DNA from: Prevotellaceae bacterium
GTDB taxonomy: Bacteria; Bacteroidota; Bacteroidia; Bacteroidales; Bacteroidaceae
Direction: 5' to 3'
Assembly (NCBI GenBank): GCA_031262785.1
Contig: JAISHB010000057.1
Coordinates: 1 to 38,436 of the forward strand
Length of the DNA stretch: 38,436 nt
This document shows, in pieces, positions 15,056 to 22,338 of this stretch. The position numbers were made by a program, and so were the translations under genes. The notes under the pieces were generated by a model, which saw only the letters and a program-made list of their open reading frames with translations, made no database searches and was not told the DNA's origin. Each line of letters opens with the position of its first letter. Position 1 is the first letter of the stretch.

Positions 15056-15703
15056 ATGCGAAATTCATTCTTTAGTCGGTTCGCTCCCAAAGAACCGAAG
15101 TTTTTTTCCATGCTGCAACAGTTGTCCGACGTGTTGCAGGCCGCCTCGGGTCTCCTTGTGGAGGCTCTGGAACACTCCGCTCCCGGCGAGCGGCAATCCT
15201 ACTATCACCTCATCAAAGAGAAAGAGCGGGAGGGAGATGCCATTACCCACCGCATCTTCGACGAACTGGGCACCACCTTCATCACGCCGTTCGACCGCGA
15301 AGACATCCATCGGTTGGCTTCCCACATCGACGACGTGATTGACGAAATCAACAGCAGCGTCAAGCGCATTGCCCTCTACAATCCGCGTCCCATCGGCGAG
15401 GCCGGCAAGGAGCTGGCACGCCTCATCGACGAAGAGGCCAAACTCATCTGCTTGGCCATGGGGGAACTGGAACGCTTCCGCAAGAATCCGGCCCCGTTGC
15501 TGGAGCATTGCATCCGGTTGCACGACATCGAGAACCGTGCCGACGACATCTACGAAGAGTTCACCATTCGTCTGTTCAAGTACGAGACCGACTTTGTGGA
15601 GATTATCAAGATCAAAGAGATTATGCACGAGCTGGAAAAGACCACCGACGTGGCCGAGTATGTAGGCAAGATACTCCGAAGCTTTGTAGTTAAATACGCC
15701 TGA
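15056..15703 (+). CDS. DUF47/PhoU-like phosphate transport regulator
   Basis: A 215-residue all-helical protein of the DUF47 family (PhoU-like), usually encoded next to PiT transporters and thought to modulate them. Typical features are FFSRFAPKEPKFF at the start, HLIKEKEREGDAITHRIFDELGTTFITPFDREDIHRLASHIDDVIDEIN (metal-binding acidic helices of the PhoU fold) and the C-terminal IIKIKEIMHELEKTTDVAEYVGKIL. The ATG at 15056 is chosen because the upstream in-frame extension overlaps sufD and lacks family character. The gap to sufD is 68 bases with only a weak promoter-like TCTGTTTG (15015-15022). The PiT gene begins 8 bases downstream, so the two form one unit. Confidence 0.93.
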   Translation: MRNSFFSRFAPKEPKFFSMLQQLSDVLQAASGLLVEALEHSAPGERQSYYHLIKEKEREGDAITHRIFDELGTTFITPFDREDIHRLASHIDDVIDEINSSVKRIALYNPRPIGEAGKELARLIDEEAKLICLAMGELERFRKNPAPLLEHCIRLHDIENRADDIYEEFTIRLFKYETDFVEIIKIKEIMHELEKTTDVAEYVGKILRSFVVKYA

Positions 15704-15711
15704 GGCACCCT

Positions 15712-16719
15712 ATGGAGCTACTCATCCTGATCATTGCCTTGGCGTTGCTCTTCGACTTCATCAACGGCTTCCACGACGCGGCCAACTCCATTGCCACCAT
15801 CGTCTCCACCAAAGTGCTCACCCCGTTTCAGGCGGTGGTGTGGGCGGCCTTCTTCAACTTCGTGGCCTTTTGGATTGCCAAGCACATCATTGGCGGTTTC
15901 GGCATTGCCAACACGGTCTCCAAGACGGTCTACGAGGCCTATATCACCCTGCCCGTGATTCTGGCCGGCATCCTTGCCGCCATCATCTGGAACCTGCTTA
16001 CGTGGTGGAGAGGCATTCCCTCCTCCTCGTCGCACACGCTCATCGGCGGCTTTGCCGGTGCCGCTATTATGGCTGGCGGCTTTACCGCCATCCATACCAG
16101 CGTCATCCTGAAGATTGCCGCCTTCATCTTCTTGGCTCCGCTCATCGGTATGGCCATAGCCCTGCTGTTCGGGCTGTTGGTGTTGTATCTGTGCCGGCGG
16201 GCACATCCGCATCGTGCCGAGCGGTGGTTTCGTCATTTGCAATTGGTTTCGTCGGCGCTGTTCAGCATCGGCCACGGGTTGAACGATTCGCAAAAGGTGA
16301 TGGGCATTATTGCCGCCGCCCTGATTGCCGCCCATCCGCTGGGTTTGGGGCTGGGCATCCAATCGATCGACGAGCTGCCCGACTGGGTGGCCTTTGCCTG
16401 TTTCACGGCCATCTCGCTGGGCACCATGTCGGGCGGATGGAAGATTGTGCAGACCATGGGCACGCGCATCACCAAGGTCACCCCCTTCGAGGGCGTGGTG
16501 GCCGAAACGGCCGGTGCCTTCACCCTCTACCTGACCGAGCTGCTCAAGATTCCGGTCAGCACCACCCACACCATCACCGGAGCCATCATTGGCGTGGGGG
16601 CTACCAAACGCCTGTCGGCCGTGCGCTGGGGCGTCACCAAAGATTTGATGGTGGCTTGGCTGCTCACCATTCCGGTTAGTGCGCTGATGGCCGCCGGTGT
16701 CTATTGGATCATCAAATAA
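15712..16719 (+). CDS. pit: PiT-family inorganic phosphate transporter
   Basis: A 335-residue polytopic inner-membrane protein of the PiT family, which moves phosphate (often as metal-phosphate) using a proton or sodium gradient. Both halves of the internally duplicated fold show the signature: FINGFHDAANSIATIVSTKVLTP (residues 16-38) and GHGLNDSQKVMGII in the second half, plus the paired SSSHTLIGG and STTHTITGAIIGVG motifs. About ten hydrophobic segments are present. The length matches the short bacterial PiT proteins. Translation is probably coupled to the DUF47 gene ending 8 bases earlier. Confidence 0.96.
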   Translation: MELLILIIALALLFDFINGFHDAANSIATIVSTKVLTPFQAVVWAAFFNFVAFWIAKHIIGGFGIANTVSKTVYEAYITLPVILAGILAAIIWNLLTWWRGIPSSSSHTLIGGFAGAAIMAGGFTAIHTSVILKIAAFIFLAPLIGMAIALLFGLLVLYLCRRAHPHRAERWFRHLQLVSSALFSIGHGLNDSQKVMGIIAAALIAAHPLGLGLGIQSIDELPDWVAFACFTAISLGTMSGGWKIVQTMGTRITKVTPFEGVVAETAGAFTLYLTELLKIPVSTTHTITGAIIGVGATKRLSAVRWGVTKDLMVAWLLTIPVSALMAAGVYWIIK

Positions 16720-16730
16720 CCCACTCAACA

Positions 16731-16739
16731 CCCCCCCCC
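16731..16739. repeat. Nine-C homopolymer before the MBL hydrolase start
   Basis: Nine consecutive C residues lie 8 bases upstream of the ATG at 16748, in the 28-base pit-MBL intergenic space. Slippage here would alter leader length only, not a reading frame. Confidence 0.9.
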
Positions 16740-16747
16740 ATACCCTT

Positions 16748-17641
16748 ATGAAGAAAACCCTCTCCACCCTGCTGCTTGCCGCCGCTCCGCTTGCCGCCGG
16801 CGCGCAGGAAGCCGCCGCCCCCGCCCTGTTCAGCTACAAGGTGGGCGCCTATGAAGTGATGCTGTTGCCCGAGACGCAAGGACGCGGCAACGCCTCCATT
16901 TTGATCGGTGCCACCCCCGGGATGATGGCCGAGACCATGCCCGAGGGCACCTATCCCAATGCCGTCAATGCCTTTGCGGTGAAGACCCCCGGCAGCGGCA
17001 TTCTGTTGTTTGACACCGGCTTCGGGCGCCACCTCTTCGAGCATCTCTCGCAGGTCGGCATCGCCCCCGAAGCCATCGACACCTTGGTGATTACCCACCT
17101 GCACGGCGACCACATCGGCGGCATGCTTGTCGGGGGGAAACGCGCCTTCCCGCGTGCCCGCCTGCTACTCTCCGAGGTTGAAAAGAACTATTGGGTAGAC
17201 CGGCAACAGCAGGCCGCAGCCACCAAAGCGGTGGAGGCCTACGCCGCAAATACCACCTTGCTCATGCCCCAATCGTTGGAGGAGCTGGCCGCCCTGTTGG
17301 AGACAGCGGGCGACGTCCGAATGAAAGACGGTCTCTACTGGGTGGCCGCCCCCGGACACACCCCCGGCCACACGGTCTGCCTGTTGCAGTCCGAGGGGAG
17401 CCGCCTGCTCATCTGGGGCGACTTGGCACACGCCATGGCCGTCCAGATGCCCTATCCCGAAGTGTCGGTGCGTTACGACACCGACCCTGCGATGGCCGCC
17501 GCCACCCGCAAACACATCTTGCATCTGGCGGCCAAGCACCAGATTCCCGTGGCGGGGATGCACATTGCCTACCCGGGCATCGGCACCATCGAGGAGAATG
17601 GCGCCGGCGGCTACCGGTTTCTTCCTGTCCCCCACCCATAA
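16748..17641 (+). CDS. Secreted metallo-beta-lactamase-fold hydrolase
   Basis: A 297-residue zinc hydrolase of the metallo-beta-lactamase superfamily with a signal peptide (MKKTLSTLLLAAAPLAAGAQ). The zinc ligands are visible: THLHGDH (His117, His119, Asp121, His122), His208 in APGHTPGHT, Asp225 in LIWGDLAH and His272 in GMHIAYPG. The order resembles lactonase and glyoxalase-II-like members acting on esters or lactones rather than class B lactamases, but the substrate is unknown. The frame is open 17 codons upstream into pit; the ATG at 16748 gives the signal peptide directly. It is 28 bases after pit and followed by a terminator, so it is probably the last gene of that transcript. Confidence 0.88.
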   Translation: MKKTLSTLLLAAAPLAAGAQEAAAPALFSYKVGAYEVMLLPETQGRGNASILIGATPGMMAETMPEGTYPNAVNAFAVKTPGSGILLFDTGFGRHLFEHLSQVGIAPEAIDTLVITHLHGDHIGGMLVGGKRAFPRARLLLSEVEKNYWVDRQQQAAATKAVEAYAANTTLLMPQSLEELAALLETAGDVRMKDGLYWVAAPGHTPGHTVCLLQSEGSRLLIWGDLAHAMAVQMPYPEVSVRYDTDPAMAAATRKHILHLAAKHQIPVAGMHIAYPGIGTIEENGAGGYRFLPVPHP

Positions 17642-17663
17642 TTGCCGGTCGGCACCCGAAGAG

Positions 17664-17695
17664 TAGGCTTCCCTTGCGAGGGAGGCCTATTTTTT
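17664..17695 (+). terminator. Rho-independent terminator after the MBL hydrolase
   Basis: TAGGCTTCCC and GGGAGGCCTA pair with one mismatch around TTGCGA and run into a tract of six T. It ends the phosphate/MBL transcript 22 bases after the stop codon and directly precedes the 42-bp repeat array. Confidence 0.85.
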
Positions 17696-17703
17696 ACCCT
17701 AAA

Positions 17704-17890
17704 ACAGGCTTGCCTCCACGGAGGCAATCTTAAACTATATCAAGGACGGGCTTGCCTCCACGGAGGCAACCTTAAACTATATCAAGGACAGACTTGCCTC
17801 CACGGAGGCAACTTAAAACCATATCAAGGACGGGCTTGCCTCCACGGAGGCAACCTAAAACTATAATAAGGACAGGCTTGCCTCCACGGA
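17704..17890. repeat. Four and a half tandem 42-bp hairpin repeats
   Basis: Full units start at 17704, 17746, 17788 and 17830; a partial unit of 19 bases runs 17872-17890. Each full unit carries TTGCCTCC-AC-GGAGGCAA, an 8-bp-arm inverted repeat, followed by an A/T-rich half (TTAAACTATATCAAGG). The hairpin half is invariant in all units while the other half drifts slightly. Because 42 is a multiple of three, frames stay open on both strands (ACLHGGNLK on plus, GCLRGGKPV on minus), but there is no sign of translation. Confidence 0.95.
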
Positions 17891-17969
17891 TAGTCCGTAA
17901 ATGGGCACCGGTTTGCCCCCAATTTAGGAAAATTCCTACCCATCTTTGGGGAAAATCTCTCGTAGAGAG
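17887..17969. promoter_or_regulatory. Cluster of four short inverted repeats upstream of the promoter at 17984
   Basis: Four inverted repeats follow one another: ACGGA-TAG-TCCGT (17887-17899), GGGCA-CCGGTT-TGCCC (17903-17918), TAGGAA-AA-TTCCTA (17925-17938) and CTCTC-GTA-GAGAG (17957-17969). The first arises where the last 42-bp unit is truncated. The last lies where a -33 element would be, so it is a candidate operator. Confidence 0.55.
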
Positions 17970-17983
17970 GGATGTTCGGGCAC

Positions 17984-17991
17984 TATCTTTG
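17984..17991 (+). promoter_or_regulatory. -7 box (TATCTTTG) for the low-complexity protein/OmpP1 pair
   Basis: TATCTTTG is 38 bases before the ATG at 18030. No TTTG is at -33; the inverted repeat CTCTC-GTA-GAGAG occupies that region, which may mean activator-dependent transcription. Confidence 0.6.
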
Positions 17992-18029
17992 CCCACAAAT
18001 TAAACAGTAACATTAAAAACCCTACAGAT

Positions 18030-19331
18030 ATGAAAAGGATAGTAATCACATTACTGGCAGCCCTCAGCCTCCCATGGATGGCATCGGCTCAACGTATCGA
18101 CGACGATCTCTATTTCGTCCCGTCCAAGGAACAAAAGGAAGCGGCCACCGAGCAAAAGGCACCCGCCCCCACGCCCGCCCCTGCTTCCACGCCCGCCTAC
18201 ACCACCTTGGGCAACACCACCGTGGTGGTACAAGACAAGAAAGGCCAAGTGCGCGACGTGGACGAATACAATCGTCGGTTCAGCGCCAAAGAAAACAACT
18301 TCGAGTTTGCCGGAGATACCCTCTACATCAAAGAAAAGGCCGTGCCCGACCCCGAAGGTGAGTGGGTCAACGGCTTCGACGGCTCGACCGAAGATTATGA
18401 ATATGCCATGCGCATCATCCGCTTTAGCAACCCGCGCTTTGCCGTGAGCATCAGCAGCCCCTACTATTGGGACATTGTCTATGGTGCGGCCTCGTGGCAC
18501 TGGAATGTCTATACCGACGGCTTCTATGCCTATGCCTTCCCCACCTTCAGCAACAACCTGTGGTGGGATTGGCGCTGGCGGGGCGGTTGGATCAACTATC
18601 CCTTCTATGGCGGATGGTATGACGGATGGGGTGGTTATCCCTACTACGGCGGCTATTACGGCGGCTGGTATGGCGGTCACTACGGCTGGTACGGCGGTTA
18701 TCACCACCACCCGGGCAGCTGGTATGGCGGTGGCGGCTGGGGGGGCAACTACAACTGGGCTAATGCTCACACCAATCGTCGTTCCATTAGCCGTAACAGC
18801 TATTCGGCTTCCCGCAACGGTACCACCAGCAGTCGTCGGCAGGCGGAGACGGGCACCGGACAAACCGTGCGCCGCAGCTCGTCTACTTCCACCACACGGG
18901 TGGGTTCGGGCAACAGCTCGGTGCGTCGGGTGGTGGGCACCCGCGAGTCTTCTTCGGTACGCTCCAGCTCCGAACGCACCAATGCCGCTTCGTCGCGCAA
19001 CTCCACCTACACCCGTCCCAGCAGCACCCGCAGCAGTTCGGCACCGGCGGTGCGCAGTAGCGGCACCAATCGCAGCAGCAGTGGCAGCAGTGTTCGCAAC
19101 AGCAGTGGCTCCACCTACAGCAGGGGCAGCTCCACCAACAATAGCTCGCGCAGCTACTCCAACGAATCCAACCGTTCGAGTTCCTCTTCCCGCTCGTCGT
19201 CCTCCTCTTATTCTTCGGGCAGCTCCAGCCGCTCGAGCGGTGGGGGCAGCAGCTATTCGGGCGGCGGAGGCTCCAGTCGTTCGAGCAGCGGAGGCAGTGG
19301 CGGTTCCAGCCGCAGTGGTTCCAGAAGATAA
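18030..19331 (+). CDS. Secreted low-complexity protein with aromatic/Gly-rich core and Ser/Arg-rich tail
   Basis: A 433-residue exported protein (signal peptide MKRIVITLLAALSLPWMASA) of no assigned function; Bacteroidales genomes carry similar proteins next to OmpP1-like porins. Residues about 22-140 are an ordinary folded part (GNTTVVVQDKKGQVRDVDEYNRRF, GDTLYIKEKA, DYEYAMRIIRFSNPRF). Residues 145-245 are rich in Trp, Tyr and Gly (repeats of GGWYGG, GGYYGG). Residues 250-433 are almost only Ser, Arg, Gly, Thr and Asn, strongly basic. Such tails are often disordered and may bind acidic surface polymers or the cell wall; this is inference. The frame extends 28 codons upstream, but the promoter at 17984 and the signal peptide fix the start. 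The OmpP1-like gene follows after 51 bases. Confidence 0.82.
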   Translation: MKRIVITLLAALSLPWMASAQRIDDDLYFVPSKEQKEAATEQKAPAPTPAPASTPAYTTLGNTTVVVQDKKGQVRDVDEYNRRFSAKENNFEFAGDTLYIKEKAVPDPEGEWVNGFDGSTEDYEYAMRIIRFSNPRFAVSISSPYYWDIVYGAASWHWNVYTDGFYAYAFPTFSNNLWWDWRWRGGWINYPFYGGWYDGWGGYPYYGGYYGGWYGGHYGWYGGYHHHPGSWYGGGGWGGNYNWANAHTNRRSISRNSYSASRNGTTSSRRQAETGTGQTVRRSSSTSTTRVGSGNSSVRRVVGTRESSSVRSSSERTNAASSRNSTYTRPSSTRSSSAPAVRSSGTNRSSSGSSVRNSSGSTYSRGSSTNNSSRSYSNESNRSSSSSRSSSSSYSSGSSSRSSGGGSSYSGGGGSSRSSSGGSGGSSRSGSRR

Positions 19332-19382
19332 TGGGAGTGAGATAGCATAACCAAGTAGTATTTATAATCAAAGAACAAACGT

Positions 19383-21011
19383 ATGAGAAAGATAACCATA
19401 GCCCTTCTGCTGGCAACAGCCGTAAGTGCAGGGGCACAAACAGCCTACGATGCCGCATCCATTGCTTCCAAAGACCTCAACGGTACGGCACGTTTTGTAG
19501 GCATGGGCGGCGCCATGGGTGCACTGGGAGGCGACCTCTCCACCATGGGCGTCAATCCGGCCGGCATCGGCATCTACCGCAGCAACGACGCAGCCTTTAC
19601 GTTGGGTTACACCACGAACAGTGCCCAGAGTAACTACCTTGGCACTACCACCACCGCCGGCAAGAACCGGTGGAATGTAGAGCAGGCGGGCATCGTCTTC
19701 TCCACCAAGATAGGCAACGTCACCCCCCTGCGCTATGTCAACTTCGGGTTTAACTACACCCGCAGCAACTCGCTCTACAAGAACATGACCATGGAGGGAC
19801 TGATGGGAACGTTCAACGGAGCCTACGTCTCGCAGGTGCGCCAGATGGCGCAGCAGGCCACCGATGCCGCCCAAAATGTCTATAACCACTACGGCGAGTA
19901 TCTCGACTTTGGCTCCAACAACATCTTCAGCGACGATGCCGCCGGTTGGCTGGGTGCCTTGGGTTATCAAGGCTGGTTGATCGATGAGGATACGCATACC
20001 TATCCCTACAACAGCTACAATCCCATCGTTCCCAACGAAGCCTACGCCCGATTCCACTCCCGCGAGCGGGGTGGGGTGGATCAGTACGATTTCAACATGG
20101 CCTTCAACGTGAAAGACCGCTTCTACTTCGGCTTCACCGTGGGTGTGTACAGTGCCAATTACGAAAAGTACGCCTCCTACGACGAAACCTACGAAAGCGC
20201 CGCAGGCTACGACAACGAAGGCTATCGGCTCAATACCGAAAACCGCATCAAAGGCGAGGGGTGGAACATCAAGCTGGGCGCCATCGTTCGTCCGCTGGAG
20301 TCCTCGCCGCTGCGTATCGGCTTGGCGGTGCATACCCCCACCTTCTACCGGCTGACCTATTCAACCAATGCGCTGTTGATGTCGGACGTACTGCTGGACG
20401 GTGCCACCACCACCACCCCGATTGATGTGGACACCTATGTGACACTGGGCAATCGCAATATGGACAGAGACTTTTCGTTGGAAACACCCTGGCTCTTCAA
20501 TGCCAGTCTGGGCTATACCGTAGGCAGCTCCTTGGCGCTGGGTGCCGAGTATGAATACGAAGACTACTCCACCCTGAAGTTCCGCTACCCCGAAGGGGAT
20601 AAGATGGAACAGGAAACCAATCAGGCCGCCCGAAACCTGCAAGGGGTGCATACCTTGCGGGTGGGGGCTGAATATAAACCGGTCTCTTCCTTTGCCCTGC
20701 GGGTGGGTTATAACTATAGTACCGCCCTCCATCGGAACGATGCGGTGAAGGTGCTTCCGATAAACTCGCTCAATACCGACACCGACTTCACGAATACGAA
20801 GGAGATGAATACCTACACGTTGGGTATCGGCTATCGCGGCTCGTCGTTCTATGCCGATCTTGCCTATAAGTATCAAACCTACTCGTCCGATTTCTATCCT
20901 TTCTACAACGAGTTTGCCGAAGGCAACGGCATAGCATTAGTGACCCCGCAAGCCACGAAGGTGAACACGAGTAAGAGTCAGGTATCCCTGACCGTTGGCG
21001 TACGATTCTAA
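19383..21011 (+). CDS. OmpP1/FadL-family outer-membrane beta-barrel protein
   Basis: A 542-residue outer-membrane barrel with a signal peptide (MRKITIALLLATAVSAGAQ) and a terminal Phe after alternating hydrophobic residues (VSLTVGVRF), the barrel-insertion signal. The N-terminal segment NGTARFVGMGGAMGALGGDLSTMGVNPAGIGIYR is the hallmark of the Bacteroidetes OmpP1/FadL/TodX group, which move hydrophobic molecules across the outer membrane. It follows the low-complexity secreted protein by 51 bases without its own promoter, so the two are likely expressed together. The substrate is unknown. A terminator lies about 70 bases downstream. Confidence 0.9.
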   Translation: MRKITIALLLATAVSAGAQTAYDAASIASKDLNGTARFVGMGGAMGALGGDLSTMGVNPAGIGIYRSNDAAFTLGYTTNSAQSNYLGTTTTAGKNRWNVEQAGIVFSTKIGNVTPLRYVNFGFNYTRSNSLYKNMTMEGLMGTFNGAYVSQVRQMAQQATDAAQNVYNHYGEYLDFGSNNIFSDDAAGWLGALGYQGWLIDEDTHTYPYNSYNPIVPNEAYARFHSRERGGVDQYDFNMAFNVKDRFYFGFTVGVYSANYEKYASYDETYESAAGYDNEGYRLNTENRIKGEGWNIKLGAIVRPLESSPLRIGLAVHTPTFYRLTYSTNALLMSDVLLDGATTTTPIDVDTYVTLGNRNMDRDFSLETPWLFNASLGYTVGSSLALGAEYEYEDYSTLKFRYPEGDKMEQETNQAARNLQGVHTLRVGAEYKPVSSFALRVGYNYSTALHRNDAVKVLPINSLNTDTDFTNTKEMNTYTLGIGYRGSSFYADLAYKYQTYSSDFYPFYNEFAEGNGIALVTPQATKVNTSKSQVSLTVGVRF

Positions 21012-21079
21012 AGGTTGAATCCCCCGTCCCGCCCGGGAAGAAAACCAAAAGCTATAAGAAAACTATCAAAAAGCCAAGA

Positions 21080-21107
21080 AGGGCATTCTCACGGATGCCC
21101 TATTTTT
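21080..21107 (+). terminator. Rho-independent terminator after the OmpP1-like gene
   Basis: AGGGCAT and ATGCCCT pair around TCTCACGG and run into ATTTTT. The T tract is shared with the next promoter box. Confidence 0.75.
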
Positions 21108-21108
21108 G
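21101..21108 (+). promoter_or_regulatory. Putative -7 box (TATTTTTG) of the rhamnogalacturonan/rhamnose operon
   Basis: TATTTTTG fits TAnnTTTG and overlaps the T tract of the preceding terminator, 38 bases before the first GH105 ATG. There is no -33 TTTG, in keeping with an operon that would need an activator. It is the only promoter-like element I find ahead of the eight genes ending at 33057. Confidence 0.4.
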
Positions 21109-21146
21109 TGCATGATATGTTATGCTTCATTAATTCATACACTACC

Positions 21147-22331
21147 ATGAAACAATTAATCGGATTTATGCTGTCTCTCTTGGTGTTGACGCTTCCTGTC
21201 AACCTCGAAGCCCAAGTTACCCTTCCTGCTACCGAACCGTCGTATGCCCAATGGTTTGCCGACTCGGAAATGCAACGGTTCCCCGAAGCCTACATGCTCG
21301 ACCATGGCAAGCGCCCCTACTTTGGCTATTCGCAAGGTGTAGGCTGTTTGGCCATGCTGAAAATGTGGAAAGCCACCGGCGAGCGTCGCTACTACACTTA
21401 TGTGGAAACGTGGGCCGATTCGCTCATCAACGACAGGGGGGAGATTCACCTCTATAATATGGCGGCTTATAACCTCGACTTCATTAATTCCGGCAAGGTG
21501 CTGTTCTATCTCTATAAAGAGACCGGCAACGAGAAGTATCGCAAAGCCATGGACTTGCTCATTAGTCAGCTGAAGAATCAACCGCGTACGCTCGAAGGAG
21601 GCTTTTGGCATAAACTCATCTACCAACACCAAATGTGGCTCGACGGACTTTATATGGCCTCGCCCTTCATGGCACAATACGGAGCCACTTTCCATAAACC
21701 CGAGTGGATCGATCAGGCCGTGAAGCAGTTCACCCTTTGCCACGAACACACCTACGATGCCAAAACCGGTCTCTATCACCACGCTTGGGATGAAAGCAAG
21801 AGCCAGCGATGGGCTAATCCTAAAACGGGGCACTCGCCCAACTTCTGGGGACGCAGCATCGGTTGGTGGTTTATGGCCATGGTAGATGTGCTTGATTATA
21901 TTCCCGAAGGACATGAAGGACGTGCCCGCATCATCGGTTACATACAGGGGCTGGCCCAAACGCTTCCCAAGTATCAGGTGGATGGGCTGTGGTATCAGGT
22001 GCTGGATTGTCCGCAGCGTAAAGGAAACTATCCCGAAGCTTCCGTTACCACGCAATTTATGTATGCCTACGCCAAAGCCGTAAACAAAGGGTACATCGAC
22101 CAAAAGTACCGCTCCGTTGCCGAGAACGCCTTTGAGGGATTGCGAAAGACGCTCCTCAAGGTGGAAGACAACGGTACCCTCACGCTCACCCGCTGTTGTC
22201 AGGTAGGTGGTTTGGGCGGTAATCCCTATCGCGACGGAAGCTTTGAATACTACATTGGTGAAAAGATACGCGACAACGATGCCAAGGCTACCGGCCCGTT
22301 TATTATGGGATGCTTGGAGTTGGGAAAGTAA
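21147..22331 (+). CDS. GH105 unsaturated rhamnogalacturonyl hydrolase (first copy)
   Basis: A 394-residue exported enzyme (signal peptide to about residue 22, NLEA-Q) of family GH105, which removes the unsaturated galacturonyl residue left at the non-reducing end of rhamnogalacturonan oligosaccharides by lyases. The (alpha/alpha)6-barrel motifs are present; the proposed catalytic Asp is Asp166 in HQMWLDGLYMASPF, matching Asp143 of Bacillus YteR. Other family motifs are RSIGWWFMAMVDVLD, WYQVLDCP and NYPEASVTTQFMYAYAKAV. The start at 21147 is preferred over an upstream ATG at 21015 because only it gives a signal peptide and it follows the promoter. The GH106 gene begins 7 bases after its stop. 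Confidence 0.92.
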   Translation: MKQLIGFMLSLLVLTLPVNLEAQVTLPATEPSYAQWFADSEMQRFPEAYMLDHGKRPYFGYSQGVGCLAMLKMWKATGERRYYTYVETWADSLINDRGEIHLYNMAAYNLDFINSGKVLFYLYKETGNEKYRKAMDLLISQLKNQPRTLEGGFWHKLIYQHQMWLDGLYMASPFMAQYGATFHKPEWIDQAVKQFTLCHEHTYDAKTGLYHHAWDESKSQRWANPKTGHSPNFWGRSIGWWFMAMVDVLDYIPEGHEGRARIIGYIQGLAQTLPKYQVDGLWYQVLDCPQRKGNYPEASVTTQFMYAYAKAVNKGYIDQKYRSVAENAFEGLRKTLLKVEDNGTLTLTRCCQVGGLGGNPYRDGSFEYYIGEKIRDNDAKATGPFIMGCLELGK

Positions 22332-22338
22332 TGCATCT

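Noticed and set aside
15718..16767. 349-codon minus-strand open frame opposite pit
   Set aside because: A very hydrophilic Gly/Asp/His-rich product complementary to a membrane protein gene; no start context or family.
17642..17996. Small proteins from the 42-bp repeats (plus-strand frame 17642-17866 and minus-strand frame 17772-17996)
   Set aside because: The frames are open only because 42 is a multiple of three. Conservation is at the palindrome, there is no promoter, and the plus frame runs through a terminator.
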